Positions 29,831 to 39,426 are shown, counted from the first letter of the stretch. The stretch is 64,000 nucleotides of DNA from an uncultured Clostridium sp. (GCA_900554815.1 USIO01000001.1:38114-102113), one strand, 5' to 3'. Notes: generated from the sequence alone by a model not told the origin. Program-made: numbers and translations.

Positions 29831-30982
29831 TTAAATATTATTTAACATATCATTTAAGCTACTATAAGTATCATTTTGAATATTTTTATACATATAATGC
29901 AATAGAAATATACTATAATAATAATCTTTTACTTCCATTGTTTTTATATCAAAAATACAAAGTATTCTCATAGCTAAAAAATAAATCATTTCTTTACCTA
30001 TTTTTATATGTAATTTTTCTAACATTTTTATATACTCTTGTATAAACTTAATTCTTATTCTGCTAGTCTTAATATCTGATTCTATTTTTATTTTCTTCTT
30101 TATATCATTTATTTCATATTTTAAATTTGGAGTAAACTCCTTAATATTTTTTAAAACTTCTTCGTGATTATAATATGACTTTTGATGGTACTTAGGGCAA
30201 AAATATGCATCTGCTATTAAAACTGACCAAAATATTACTGAAAATTCACATATGATTGGATTGTGACCAGATGTTGCAAAATCAAAGAAAACTGGTTTTG
30301 TTCCTATATTTAATGTGTTTGGATCTCCCTGAGTTAAAGAACACCTCAATTCATGCTTTACATTAAAAAAGTTTATACATTCTTCTATAATTTCTTTTGT
30401 TCTCTTACATTCCCTTCCGTTAATCATAACTTCATAATCAAATAATTCTTCATTGTTATACCATTTTTTTAATCTCGAATCTATTCTATTGTCAAAAAAT
30501 TGTTGCATTGGGTATTCTTCTTTAATAGTAGTATCCTCAAAAATTTTCTCGTACAAAGTTATTACCTTATTAATAGTTTCATCGGCATTGTGTTCAATTG
30601 TAAAATCATTTCTCACAAAAAAATCATTTAGCAATCCCTTATTTTTTTCAATTGTTTCTTCATATTCAAAAATTATAGTATAGTAGTTCTCAAATTCAAA
30701 TATATCTTTTATTTTATTGACGGGTAGTTTATCCTTTATTTTTAGATAGCCATTTATTTCGTTAGTAAATTCTTGTTTATTTAATATTTTAAAAAAGAAT
30801 TTATCTTTGTTTTTGTTTGTTATTCCATTAATAGAATTATTCTGAAAATTAATATGTTCAACATGATAATTTTCCCTTTTTAATACTTCACTTATAGCAT
30901 CTTTATTTAGAAATATTCCTTTTCTTTTCTTTATTTCAATACTTATTTCATTTTTTATATAATCTTCTATTGAATAACTCAT
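29831..30982 (-). CDS. Phosphotransferase of the aminoglycoside/choline kinase fold (divergent)
   Basis: The C-terminal half shows a kinase-like catalytic loop LTQGDPNTLNI (usual HGDxxxxN, with Gln in place of His) and FFDFATSG in place of the metal-binding DxD motif. The N-terminal ~110 residues form a nucleotide-binding lobe (FFFKILNKQEF lysine strand). 383 residues. It may phosphorylate a small sugar or choline-like substrate. The missing His leaves activity uncertain. Confidence 0.7.
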   Translation of the reverse strand: MSYSIEDYIKNEISIEIKKRKGIFLNKDAISEVLKRENYHVEHINFQNNSINGITNKNKDKFFFKILNKQEFTNEINGYLKIKDKLPVNKIKDIFEFENYYTIIFEYEETIEKNKGLLNDFFVRNDFTIEHNADETINKVITLYEKIFEDTTIKEEYPMQQFFDNRIDSRLKKWYNNEELFDYEVMINGRECKRTKEIIEECINFFNVKHELRCSLTQGDPNTLNIGTKPVFFDFATSGHNPIICEFSVIFWSVLIADAYFCPKYHQKSYYNHEEVLKNIKEFTPNLKYEINDIKKKIKIESDIKTSRIRIKFIQEYIKMLEKLHIKIGKEMIYFLAMRILCIFDIKTMEVKDYYYSIFLLHYMYKNIQNDTYSSLNDMLNNI

Positions 30983-30995
30983 GTTTCCTCCTATA

Positions 30996-31733
30996 TTAAT
31001 TAGTTAGATTCCTTCCGCCATCTATATTAAAGATACTACCTGTTGCATAATCACTAAATTCTTTTAATATTACTATAGTAAATCTTGCTATTTCTTCTGG
31101 TTCTGCTATCCATTTTAAAGGTATCTTATTTAATGTGTTATTTACCATATCTTTGTCATCTATCCAATTTGAATTCATTGGTGTATTGCAAGCCCCATAA
31201 GAAATTCCATTAACAGTTATTCCTTTATCTGCTAATTCTAACGCCATTTCTTGTGTAAGTATAGCAATCCCTGCTTTTGATGCATCATAATGATATTTGT
31301 TTTTTCTTGGTTTATTGTAATGTACTGAAAGCATATTTATAATCTTACTTCCACTTTTCATAAATTTTCCAAAAATACTACTACATATAAATGTTCCTAC
31401 TAAATTAGTATCAATTATCTCTCTAAATTCTTTCACTGACATTTTAAAGAATTCATTTTCAGTCTGTTTAGCTGCATTATTAATTAATATATCTATTTTT
31501 TTATACTTATTTATTATATAATCACAAGCTTTTTTCACTTGTTCTTCTTTTGAAATATCAATATTAATAAATTCAATCATATCATTTAAATCATTTTGTA
31601 ATTTTCTTCCTTCTATTTTATCAATATCTAAGATAATTACTTTGCATTTTTCCTTTAATAATTCCAATGCAATAGCTTTACCAATTCCTTTAGCTCCGCC
31701 TGTTATGATAGCTGTTTTTTCTTTTAAATTCAT
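30996..31733 (-). CDS. Short-chain dehydrogenase/reductase
   Basis: Classical SDR with cofactor motif TGGAKGIG at residues 12-19, NNAAKQ near 87, catalytic Ser region NMLSVHYN, and YHYDASKAG (YxxxK). The C-terminus GSIFNIDGGRN is typical. 245 residues. First gene of the cargo operon, behind the promoter at 31793-31821. Substrate unknown. Confidence 0.93.
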   Translation of the reverse strand: MNLKEKTAIITGGAKGIGKAIALELLKEKCKVIILDIDKIEGRKLQNDLNDMIEFINIDISKEEQVKKACDYIINKYKKIDILINNAAKQTENEFFKMSVKEFREIIDTNLVGTFICSSIFGKFMKSGSKIINMLSVHYNKPRKNKYHYDASKAGIAILTQEMALELADKGITVNGISYGACNTPMNSNWIDDKDMVNNTLNKIPLKWIAEPEEIARFTIVILKEFSDYATGSIFNIDGGRNLTN

Positions 31734-31792
31734 TTTTGTTTGCCATCCTTAAAATATTGAATTTTATTTTTACATTGTTAATCTACTACTAT

Positions 31793-31821
31793 ATTTTAAC
31801 ACTTTATGTAAATTATGTAAA
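31793..31821 (-). promoter_or_regulatory. Promoter of the cargo cassette
   Basis: TTTACA -35 (31816-31821) and TAAAAT -10 (31793-31798) spaced by 17 bases, with a tandem ATTTACATA repeat over the -35 region that could bind a regulator. About 60 bases upstream of the SDR start. Confidence 0.6.
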
Positions 31822-31868
31822 TGGTTTTTGGTAATATTTAACCTAAATTTGTTGAAAATTATATCATC

Positions 31869-32483
31869 CTACAATGCTTTCCCCTCACTTAAACCTATTT
31901 TAAACATTTCATTTTCCTCATACATAGCTCTATCATTATATAAGCCTATTATATTGAGAATTGCTTTCATTTCTTCTTGTGTAAATTCTGCAATTTCATC
32001 ATCTTCCAAAAAACTTCTTACTTTTGGAAATTTTTTCTTTATCTTTTCAATTTCTTTCAAAACTATTTTATATTCTTCATTTTCTTTTAGATTACTGTAT
32101 TTCTTTTCCTCAAAATAATCCGTAATTTCATTTATATTTTGATAAATGATACTTTTCTCACAATTATTGTCTATATTTTTTTCTTCTATCTGATTTTTTA
32201 AAGATATTCCATCTATAAAACCTAATTTATAGTATGGTTTATGCCAAAAATACATTTCATCAAAAGTACAAGTCTCAAATTTATTTATTTTTTCAAATAA
32301 TTCTTTCATATCGTTTTCATCTTTAATATATTTTTTCATAAAATTTACTAATTCTACTTCAGCTTTTTCAGCCTTTTTAGATTTTTCTGGCTTTCCATAT
32401 TTGTTTATATATACTCTTAAAAGCCTATCTCCCCTTATTTCATATAGCTCATCTAAAATCTTGTTATCAAACATTTCTTCCAT
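31869..32483 (-). CDS. Hypothetical protein of mobile elements
   Basis: A 204-residue acidic and helical protein without recognised catalytic motifs. It has an HKPYYKLGFIDGISLK segment that suggests a helical bundle. It is divergently arranged with the XRE regulator gene, sharing a 124-base promoter region with a palindrome. Such proteins recur beside XRE genes in clostridial elements, but I cannot assign a function. Confidence 0.6.
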   Translation of the reverse strand: MEEMFDNKILDELYEIRGDRLLRVYINKYGKPEKSKKAEKAEVELVNFMKKYIKDENDMKELFEKINKFETCTFDEMYFWHKPYYKLGFIDGISLKNQIEEKNIDNNCEKSIIYQNINEITDYFEEKKYSNLKENEEYKIVLKEIEKIKKKFPKVRSFLEDDEIAEFTQEEMKAILNIIGLYNDRAMYEENEMFKIGLSEGKAL

Positions 32484-32500
32484 AAATTTTCCTCCTTGAT

Positions 32501-32516
32501 TAACTATTTATAGTTA
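32501..32516. promoter_or_regulatory. Palindromic candidate operator
   Basis: TAACTA / TAGTTA arms around TTTA in the divergent intergenic region, a likely site for the XRE repressor encoded next to it. Confidence 0.45.
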
Positions 32517-32607
32517 TAATAATCTTTTTTCTGTATAAAATCAACTATATATAGGTAATGTCAAACTTTTTATTTTGCTATACTAAATTTAAAGGAGGAA
32601 ATTAACT

Positions 32608-32844
32608 ATGGACTTACAAGAAGCTGTAAAACAACGTATATTAGAATTGTGTAAGCAAAAAAATATTAGTATAAATAAACTTGCTACTTTAGCTGGCGTT
32701 CGACAATCAACTATAAATAATTTAATAGATGGAACAAGTAAAACTCCTACTTTATTGACTATATTGCGAATATGCTTAGGCTTAAATATACAATTAGAAG
32801 ATTTCTTTCACGATGATGTATTTAAAGACTTAGACGATGAATAA
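32608..32844 (+). CDS. XRE-family helix-turn-helix regulator
   Basis: A 78-residue Cro/CI-type protein with INKLATLAGVRQSTINNLIDG helix-turn-helix at about residues 19-39 and an acidic tail. AAAGGAGG lies before the ATG. It is the only plus-strand gene of element 1 and probably its main repressor. Confidence 0.92.
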   Translation: MDLQEAVKQRILELCKQKNISINKLATLAGVRQSTINNLIDGTSKTPTLLTILRICLGLNIQLEDFFHDDVFKDLDDE

Positions 32845-32883
32845 TTGAAAATATTATTTATAATCTAAGTCTTTTATTTTTAA

Positions 32884-33720
32884 TCATCCTCCTAAATTCC
32901 TATTTTTCCACCTTTGCTTATATCGTTTTAATAATTTTTCAATAATATCTTGCATTTGTTTTGCCGTATAGCCTTTAGGAAAGTAATCCTTTAAATTTTC
33001 TACTTTAAATCTTATTTGCTCTTTTTGATTTGCTTTTTGCTCTGTCATTATATTAAAAATTGTATCCATGTCTAATTTTCCATTTTTACTAAGTTCTCTC
33101 ATTCTCATAGCTTGTGAGTATGACGGAGTGCAATCTTCACTTTCAATCGTTTCCAGTAAGTCTTTTTGTTCTTGCTTTTTTAAATATGAAATTTCTACTG
33201 CTGGAGACATTGCCATTTTATTATTATCAACTAACTGTAATAATTCTGGTATAAGCTCTGTTAACCTTACATATCTTTGAACTTGTCTGCCACTCATATT
33301 ATCTGTAATATTATCTGTAATATTATCTCGCGTCCACTTTTGGACATCTTGTCCAGAAGTTTTACCTTGATGTTTTTCTGCATCTAATTTCATTTTAAAA
33401 GCAAAAGCTTTCTCTGACGGCAATATATCTTGTCTTTGTAAATTACTATCAACTACCGTTATAATCGCTAGGTTTTTATCCATATCACGAATCAAGACAG
33501 GAATTTGTTTTATTCCTGCCTTTTCGCACGCATATTTTCTTCTATGACCACTTATAATTTCATAACCTCCCTTTTCTCGTTTTCTTACAATTAAAGGTTC
33601 TATAACACCATATTTTTTAATACTTTCTATTAAATCTTCCATTTCTTCATTATCTTTTACTTTATATGGATTATCTTTAAAATCATATAAATCATTTATA
33701 TCAACAAGTTTTTCACTCAA
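32884..33720 (-). CDS. ParB/RepB-type partition protein
   Basis: The N-terminal ParB nuclease-like domain is seen in NPYKVKDNEEMEDLIESIKKYGVIEPLIVR and ISGHRRKYACEKAG; a helix-turn-helix follows (SYSQAMRMRELSK). 278 residues. A 12-base DNA repeat at about 33298-33330 encodes an ITDN repeat. It lies two bases after the relaxase gene and probably stabilises the excised circle or regulates transfer. Confidence 0.88.
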   Translation of the reverse strand: MSEKLVDINDLYDFKDNPYKVKDNEEMEDLIESIKKYGVIEPLIVRKREKGGYEIISGHRRKYACEKAGIKQIPVLIRDMDKNLAIITVVDSNLQRQDILPSEKAFAFKMKLDAEKHQGKTSGQDVQKWTRDNITDNITDNMSGRQVQRYVRLTELIPELLQLVDNNKMAMSPAVEISYLKKQEQKDLLETIESEDCTPSYSQAMRMRELSKNGKLDMDTIFNIMTEQKANQKEQIRFKVENLKDYFPKGYTAKQMQDIIEKLLKRYKQRWKNRNLGG

Positions 33721-33722
33721 TT

Positions 33723-35093
33723 TTATCTATCTCCTCTATTTCTATTTTTTTCTTTGTTTTGAGTTAATTCCTCATTTTTCATTTGTTTTTCTATTTTCAC
33801 AACTTCTTTAATTTTTGGTAAATCTTCTATAATTTGATTAGCTATTTTTAAATTTTTCCTATTATCTTTCAGAATAGTAGTACAAGTATCTATTTTAGCT
33901 TTGTATTCATCTACTAGGTCATTGGCTTTGCAATTTCTTAACTTGTTTCTATATTTTTGCCTTATATTTGTAATATCAACAATATTTTTTTCAGTTTGTG
34001 AGATAAAATTTTGTACATCTTTAATAGTTATTAATTTTTCCTTTGCTACTAATCGAATTTGGTTAGAATATCTTTGCATTTTTCTAACTTCTTGTTTCAT
34101 CTCTGGGGACAATGTTTTGTAATTAGGCTTTTCTTTTGGTAGTAACCCTATAAAATAAAAGAGAGCCATAAAAAGCATTTCAATTCCTGTCATCTTGCTT
34201 ATGCTTTTAAAACTCCCTTTGTACTTATATACTTTATATTTTTTAGGTCTTTTCTTTTTAAACATTTCTAAATATATATTTTGTTTATAATATAGATTAT
34301 GATTAACTCTCTCTGCTATATTTTTTGGTATATACTCCTCTCCCAACTGATACATTTTTGTCCATTTTTTATCATTTATGGAACGGATTGTTGCATATTT
34401 TCTATTATAATCGTCATTTATAATATAGCCTTTTTTATACATAGTCTTTTTAAATTGTGCATAATTAATGCAAATTTCCATCGCTTCATCTATTGCTTTT
34501 CTCATTAAATTATACTTTGTTGGTTCTCCTCTTTTTTCTGCAAAATATATATTTCTTGGTGTTCTACCTTTTGGATTTTTAATAACTGTTAGATTGTTTT
34601 CCGCACACAATTCATCTGATAGACCTCTAAAACGATAATATGCTCCTTTGTTGCAATCAAATTTTTTCCCTGTAAACATATTAACACTACACACTACAAA
34701 ATGATTATGATATGTGCCTGTATTGAAATGAGTTGCTACTATCACTTGGTATTCTCCCCACATTTTTCTTGCAAGTTCCACTCCTATTTTATGTGCAAGT
34801 TCTGGAGAAACCTCACCAGTTTTAAAACTTTGGTATGCGTGATATGCTACATTTCCAACACATTTATCATACTTTTCTTGCGTATATTTCATTTCTTCAA
34901 ATGCTGTTTTTCTATTGCAATTTACACCTGTTACATACATTGTTTTTTCATCTTCAGCAATAGTTTTATCTTTATTTTCTGCATATAATAATACTTGTTT
35001 TAAATCAGAAAATATTGTTTTTTTAGGATTAATTGCATAGTCAACTACTCGTGATAAACTATCTTTAATTGCCCATATTTTTGTTGTCGCCAT
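33723..35093 (-). CDS. Relaxase (MobA/VirD2-type mobilization protein)
   Basis: The N-terminal relaxase domain has a candidate nucleophile Tyr (VVDYAINP near residue 17) and the metal-binding HFNTGTYHNHFVV motif (HxxxxxHNH-like) near residue 125. The C-terminal part is a Lys-rich coiled coil. The ATG at 35093 is preceded by GGAG. It nicks oriT for transfer by a helper system; the candidate oriT is just upstream of mobC. Confidence 0.88.
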   Translation of the reverse strand: MATTKIWAIKDSLSRVVDYAINPKKTIFSDLKQVLLYAENKDKTIAEDEKTMYVTGVNCNRKTAFEEMKYTQEKYDKCVGNVAYHAYQSFKTGEVSPELAHKIGVELARKMWGEYQVIVATHFNTGTYHNHFVVCSVNMFTGKKFDCNKGAYYRFRGLSDELCAENNLTVIKNPKGRTPRNIYFAEKRGEPTKYNLMRKAIDEAMEICINYAQFKKTMYKKGYIINDDYNRKYATIRSINDKKWTKMYQLGEEYIPKNIAERVNHNLYYKQNIYLEMFKKKRPKKYKVYKYKGSFKSISKMTGIEMLFMALFYFIGLLPKEKPNYKTLSPEMKQEVRKMQRYSNQIRLVAKEKLITIKDVQNFISQTEKNIVDITNIRQKYRNKLRNCKANDLVDEYKAKIDTCTTILKDNRKNLKIANQIIEDLPKIKEVVKIEKQMKNEELTQNKEKNRNRGDR

Positions 35094-35397
35094 TTTCATC
35101 ATCTCCATTATTCTCAGAATAATAAATATCTAAAAATTTCTTTGACATCTGTTCTAAATCGCTTACAATTTTGTCTTTTTCTAGTCTATAAATATTACTT
35201 CTTAAATTACAAATATCAATATAAATTTTGTAAAATTCTTTATCTGGAATAGGATAAATTTCTTTTTTTAGTCCAACTTTTCTTAAATAAGATGATAAAC
35301 TTAAACCACTTTTTTTGGCATTTTTTTGTAACTTTTTCTTTTCATTTTCACTAACTCTTAAATGAATTTCTACTATTTTTTCTTTCAAAAAAATCAC
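35065..35397 (-). CDS. MobC-like relaxosome accessory protein
   Basis: A 110-residue ribbon-helix-helix protein (EIHLRVSENEKKKLQKNAKKSGLSLSSYLRKVGL) with a C-terminal helix. This matches plasmid mobilization MobC proteins that help the relaxase bind oriT. It overlaps the relaxase start by about 30 bases. The start is GTG or a nearby TTG, uncertain. Confidence 0.82.
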   Translation of the reverse strand: MIFLKEKIVEIHLRVSENEKKKLQKNAKKSGLSLSSYLRKVGLKKEIYPIPDKEFYKIYIDICNLRSNIYRLEKDKIVSDLEQMSKKFLDIYYSENNGDDENGDNKNMGN

Positions 35398-35404
35398 TTC
35401 CTTT

Positions 35405-35520
35405 CACATTTTTTGCTGGGGTTATAGGGGTGCAAAACCCCTTTTAGCTTAGGTTGTCGGTTTTGTGTGCGACACAAAACCTATGCTCGCTACACTGACA
35501 GATAAATCTATCAATGTATA
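35405..35520. other. Candidate origin of transfer (oriT)
   Basis: Just upstream of mobC, the region has a perfect 10-base inverted repeat GGTTTTGTGT / ACACAAAACC (35459-35481) and a GGGG/CCCC hairpin next to a pyrimidine tract. It is more GC-rich than the surroundings and is the expected place for a relaxase nick site. Confidence 0.5.
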
Positions 35521-35635
35521 TTTTTATTATTTTTATTTTGTTTAATCTTTATAATTTTGATGACAACAATGACATTGATGACGTTGCTTTCGTGATAGCC
35601 AGTTTGTCATAAAATTTTTTAACTCCTACACTTTC

Positions 35636-36670
35636 TTAATTATTATTTAATGACAATGTTTGTGTATCAATATTATTGTCATTACTGTCATCCTTGTCAT
35701 TACCTTTATTTTTCTTTAAAATTATTTTTCTGCCGTTTTTATCTCTATATAATGAATAATCAATATTGTTTCCTTTCAGTACAGTCAGATGATATTCGTT
35801 TAAAATTTTTGTAATTACAGTAGGTGCAATTTCTGTTTCTTTAAGTTCTTTTAATAATGTTGTTGCACTTCCTTGCCACTCTGTTTTCTCTTCCATAAAT
35901 GCAAGTAACTTATAAATTATTTCTGGTATTTGTTGTTCTTCAATTTCTTTTTGCGTTGTTTTGCTAATTAGTTCCCAATTACAATTATTAAATCTTAAAA
36001 CAAATTCTTGATATTCAACATCTCTGCCAGTTATATATAATGTTGCTGTACTATCTGTTCTTGATTTTTTCTCTAGTATAAAAGTGGTATCGCTACTACC
36101 CATTATGCCATTTGTTCCAGAAATCTTATTGAATACATCATTATCTCCTTGTTTTCTAATATGGTGCACTAATATAATTGCTATTTTATATTTGTCTGCA
36201 AATTCTTTTAATATAGATATATCTCCATAATCACTAGCATAATTACAATCATTGCTTTGATTACGTATTTTTTGCAATGTATCTATAACTATTAGCCTTG
36301 TGCTTGGAAATTGATTTATATAGCTTTCTAGTTGCATTACAAGTCCATTTGAAATCTTATTAGTAGATGTTGCAAAATGTAATCTGTTATTTGCCTCATC
36401 TGTAATTTTGAATAATCTGTTTTGTATTCTTGTGAACATATCTTCTAAGCATAAATATAAAACATCACTTTCTTTTGTTTTTAATTCCCATATAGGTTCT
36501 CCTTTTGATACTTGTAAACATATTTTTAGCATTAACCAACTTTTACCTATTTTTGAAGCTCCACAAAATAAGTGTAGACCAGTAGGCAAAATATCTTCAA
36601 TTATAAATTCCACTTGTTCTAAGGGCTTATATAATAAAGTTTCCGCATCAATCGTTTCTAATTCTTTCAT
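35636..36670 (-). CDS. RepA-like hexameric ATPase/helicase
   Basis: A RecA-fold ATPase with Walker A FCGASKIGKSW near residues 35-46, Walker B LIVIDTLQKI, and the VHHIRK arginine/sensor segment, as in RepA helicases of mobile plasmids and elements. A C-terminal winged-helix region (about 240-310) and Asp/Asn-rich tail follow. 344 residues. Probably used in replication of the excised form. Confidence 0.85.
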   Translation of the reverse strand: MKELETIDAETLLYKPLEQVEFIIEDILPTGLHLFCGASKIGKSWLMLKICLQVSKGEPIWELKTKESDVLYLCLEDMFTRIQNRLFKITDEANNRLHFATSTNKISNGLVMQLESYINQFPSTRLIVIDTLQKIRNQSNDCNYASDYGDISILKEFADKYKIAIILVHHIRKQGDNDVFNKISGTNGIMGSSDTTFILEKKSRTDSTATLYITGRDVEYQEFVLRFNNCNWELISKTTQKEIEEQQIPEIIYKLLAFMEEKTEWQGSATTLLKELKETEIAPTVITKILNEYHLTVLKGNNIDYSLYRDKNGRKIILKKNKGNDKDDSNDNNIDTQTLSLNNN

Positions 36671-36806
36671 TTGTCTTTAACCTTCTTTCCTTTACTAGCT
36701 GAAGGAATAGTAGTTTCCTTTTCAGTTGGTAAAAAAATAAACCTTATATCAATGCTCTTACATTAGATATAAGGTTATTTATTCCCTTTATATTCAATTT
36801 TTCTTT

Positions 36807-37190
36807 TTATTTATATACATACTCATTATAGACTATTTCTTCGGCTCTGTTCTTAATATTATTCATTTTAGCAACCCATTCTAGTTGATTACTTATTTTT
36901 AGTTCTTCTGTAATATTTTCTTTTTTGGTCAGTTCATTTATTATACTTGCTAAAAGAGTATTGCATTTTTCATCTATGGAATGTAAATATTGATTTAATT
37001 TTCCATTTAGCAATAAGTCTATATATAAAGGGTTATTGTATTGCTTTATATGTCTTAAATGTGCTTTTCCATATCTTCCAATATTAAAATTTGTATCTTT
37101 TGGTGTTGATAAGTTAGGAAAGTAATAGTCTCCCTTTAATGTATAAGTTATTCTAGTTCTTTCGTCAACATATTCATTTCTAAATTTCAT
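36807..37190 (-). CDS. tnpV: TnpV-like transposon-encoded protein
   Basis: The protein shows ITYTLKGDYYFPNL, IGRYGKAHLRHIKQY and the C-terminal EWVAKMNNIKNRAEEIV, all diagnostic of TnpV from Tn4451-type elements. 127 residues. Biochemical role unknown. It is the last gene before the right end of element 1. Confidence 0.9.
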   Translation of the reverse strand: MKFRNEYVDERTRITYTLKGDYYFPNLSTPKDTNFNIGRYGKAHLRHIKQYNNPLYIDLLLNGKLNQYLHSIDEKCNTLLASIINELTKKENITEELKISNQLEWVAKMNNIKNRAEEIVYNEYVYK

Positions 37191-37362
37191 AATTCATACC
37201 ACCTTTCAATACTGATTTTACTTTAATATAGACTATTTTACAAAGGTACAAATAAAAAAGAACAAATTATTTTTAAGTAATTCGTTCTTTTTTACCATTA
37301 TTAAATCTTCTTCAATTCCTTGATATACCTAATTTTGCTGATTGTTTCTAACATTAGGATCA

Positions 37363-37375
37363 TACGGGGGTAAAG
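37363..37375. other. Internal attachment site between elements 1 and 2
   Basis: TACGGGGGTAAAG matches attL and attR over the core with one base difference. It joins the right end of element 1 to the left end of element 2, the expected product of two insertions at one target. Confidence 0.75.
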
Positions 37376-37395
37376 ACGGCATCTTTGGGTGTATT

Positions 37396-38975
37396 TTATA
37401 TTAGTTTTTCAATATCTGTTTTTAAGTCAAATCTAATAGTTTTATCTCTATATATGTATATTTTATCTATAATCATTTGTAATATCATTTTGTTTGGTAC
37501 TTCTGAATTTATAATATCGTCAAAATATTCTATTGAGGTTTTTAGTTTATTTGCTTTTTCTTCTAAATTTTCCTTTTCGTCTTTTTCTAGCAATGCTTGT
37601 AAATATGATATGTTTTGCATTTTTTCTTTTTCTAATTCTTTATATGTATTCTCAATAATTTCCCTTGCCATTTCATTATTGGCAGATGCTAGTTCTTTTA
37701 TTTTTTGAGATATTAATATTTTATATTCTTCATTTAAAACATTTAATTTGTTTTGTAGTTTAAATTTATTATTCTCTCCTTTATCTTGTTTTATTTCAAC
37801 TTTTATATTATTTATTTCTTCTAAATACTGCTGTTTTGTAAATTTCAAAAACTCTTTTAAATGAATTAAAATATCTTTTTCCTTTATTTCGTGGCAATGA
37901 CAAGCCTTTGTACTGAATTGTCTATATTTTGAACAATCATATCCTTTTTCGGTAACCTTTCTTTTAATTGTTACTCCTGACATACCAGAACCACAGTCAT
38001 TGCAAATGCACATTCCTGAAAAGAAGTAATTTCTCTTTTTTTTGTACTTGATGTATTCTGTTTACTTCTCTTAGTTCTTATTTGTTGTGCCAAATCAACT
38101 ATTTCTTTTGAAATAATAGCTTCGTGATGATTCTCAAATACAAAGTGCTCTTCTTTTGGCAGTTTTACCACTCTGCCTCTAATATTTACAGTTCTTTTTT
38201 TATGTGTGATTAGAGTCCCTGTGTATACTTCATTTTTTAAAATATTGCTTATCATATCTTTTGTCCATTTTTCCTGAACTTTATGCTTGTATATTCTTCC
38301 TCTCTCCAAATGTTTTAATCTGTAATATTCTGATGGTGTTGGATAATTATACTTTTCATTTAGTACTTTGCTAATTTGTTGGAAGCCCATTCCATCTTCA
38401 ACATATAATTTGAATATAAGCTCAATAACTGGTTTTAATTCCTCTATAACATATAATTGTGGTATATCGTCCTTAAATATTTTTTCATATCCATAATAAT
38501 TTCCCATAATTAATCTTGCTGTTTTCTGTTTAGAGTACATATGGTCTCTGGTTTTTCTTGAACAGTCTTTTACATATCTCTCATTAAACCAAGTGGTAAT
38601 TCCAATAGTATCATCTCGGTCATTTTGTACATCATATGTTCCTCCCATTTCAGAAACCAGAATCATATTTTTTTGCATATTTTTAAATTCATCTATAAGT
38701 ACCAAAACTTTTCCATTATTTCTTCCTATTCTTGATAAGTCTTTCGCTATAACTACATCGATTTTTCCTCCTTTTACTTTTTGAATCATTTTTGAAAATT
38801 CAGGTCTATTAAAGGTATATCCCGAAACATTGTCATCTATGTAGAAGTCTTTATCTTCGATAATCCAATTACGAGTAGAGCCATATTCCTTAATAATGCG
38901 TTTTTGCTCCTCTATGCTTGAATAATTTTCTTTATCTTCATCTCTAGACAATCTACAATATCCTACAACTGTCAT
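37396..38975 (-). pseudogene. Large serine recombinase with a homopolymer frame break
   Basis: A paralogue of the 22264-23940 recombinase. The resolvase domain starts MTVVGYCRLSRDEDKENYSS after AGGAGG (start 38975). The first part ends in a wrong frame from about 38040; the second carries zinc-ribbon CICNDCGSGMSGV and the coiled coil. The switch lies in an A-run (eight A on the coding strand near 38041), where a ninth A would restore KKKRNYFFSGMC. This differs from the CGG class and may be decay, a phase switch or a sequencing slip. Confidence 0.85.
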
Positions 38976-39012
38976 TTTTCCTCCTTTTGCCTGATATTGC
39001 TCTTGATCCATG

Positions 39013-39228
39013 TTAGCATACATCTCTATTTAATTCCACTTGTTTCATAACTATTTTTTTAAGAATCTCGGGATAATTCTCCTTTCCAGTTATGAATATT
39101 CCTACTTTGCACTTTTGTTTTTTATATTTTTCAATCGCCTCTTGTGTATCTTGTTTTGCTAATTCTTCTTCAGTTAAATAAATCTGCACATATCTAGCAT
39201 TTTGAATTTCTGAATTTCTACACTGCAT
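39013..39228 (-). CDS. Small recombinase-associated protein, paralogue of 24026-24229
   Basis: A 71-residue protein with KVGIFITGKENYPEILKKIV, matching the equivalent gene in element 1, and a Glu-rich first half. AAAGGAG precedes the ATG. It ends beyond the recombinase start, so the two are probably translated together. Confidence 0.6.
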   Translation of the reverse strand: MQCRNSEIQNARYVQIYLTEEELAKQDTQEAIEKYKKQKCKVGIFITGKENYPEILKKIVMKQVELNRDVC

Positions 39229-39397
39229 TATTTCAGACTCCTTTATAACATTTCTATTAAATGTTATTCAAAATAGAGATTGTCTTAACCCTCTCTACTA
39301 ATAAAAGTCCAAAAACTTTTGAAAATTCTCATTTTTGAGAAAAAAATTTAAAATTTTTAGATTTTTATGTTATCTGTTATATAATAAACATAATTTG

Positions 39398-39426
39398 TTG
39401 ACTTATTCCTCATAAATTGATATAAT
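39398..39426 (+). promoter_or_regulatory. Promoter of the orphan plus-strand gene
   Basis: TTGACT -35 and TATAAT -10 with 17-base spacing, 57 bases before the start codon at 39483. Confidence 0.75.

Larger units (their letters stand above)
22251..37362. mobile_element. Element 1: Tn4451-like integrative mobilizable element
   Basis: The ends carry 15-base inverted repeats (22250-22264 and 37344-37358, 14 of 15 matching, core AATGTTAGAAAC). Gene content is a large serine recombinase at the left end; TnpV-like protein, RepA-like ATPase, MobC-like protein, relaxase, ParB and an XRE regulator at the right; and a cargo of nine enzymes between. No type IV secretion genes are present, so it would need a helper conjugation system. 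The target is the peroxiredoxin gene. Confidence 0.85.

Noticed and set aside
33298..33330. Short tandem repeat in parB as a CRISPR or regulatory repeat
   Set aside because: It is a 12-base in-frame repeat coding ITDN within the ParB protein, with no spacers.
37396..38975. Counting the second recombinase break among the CGG sites
   Set aside because: No CGG lies at the break; the frame changes in an A homopolymer.
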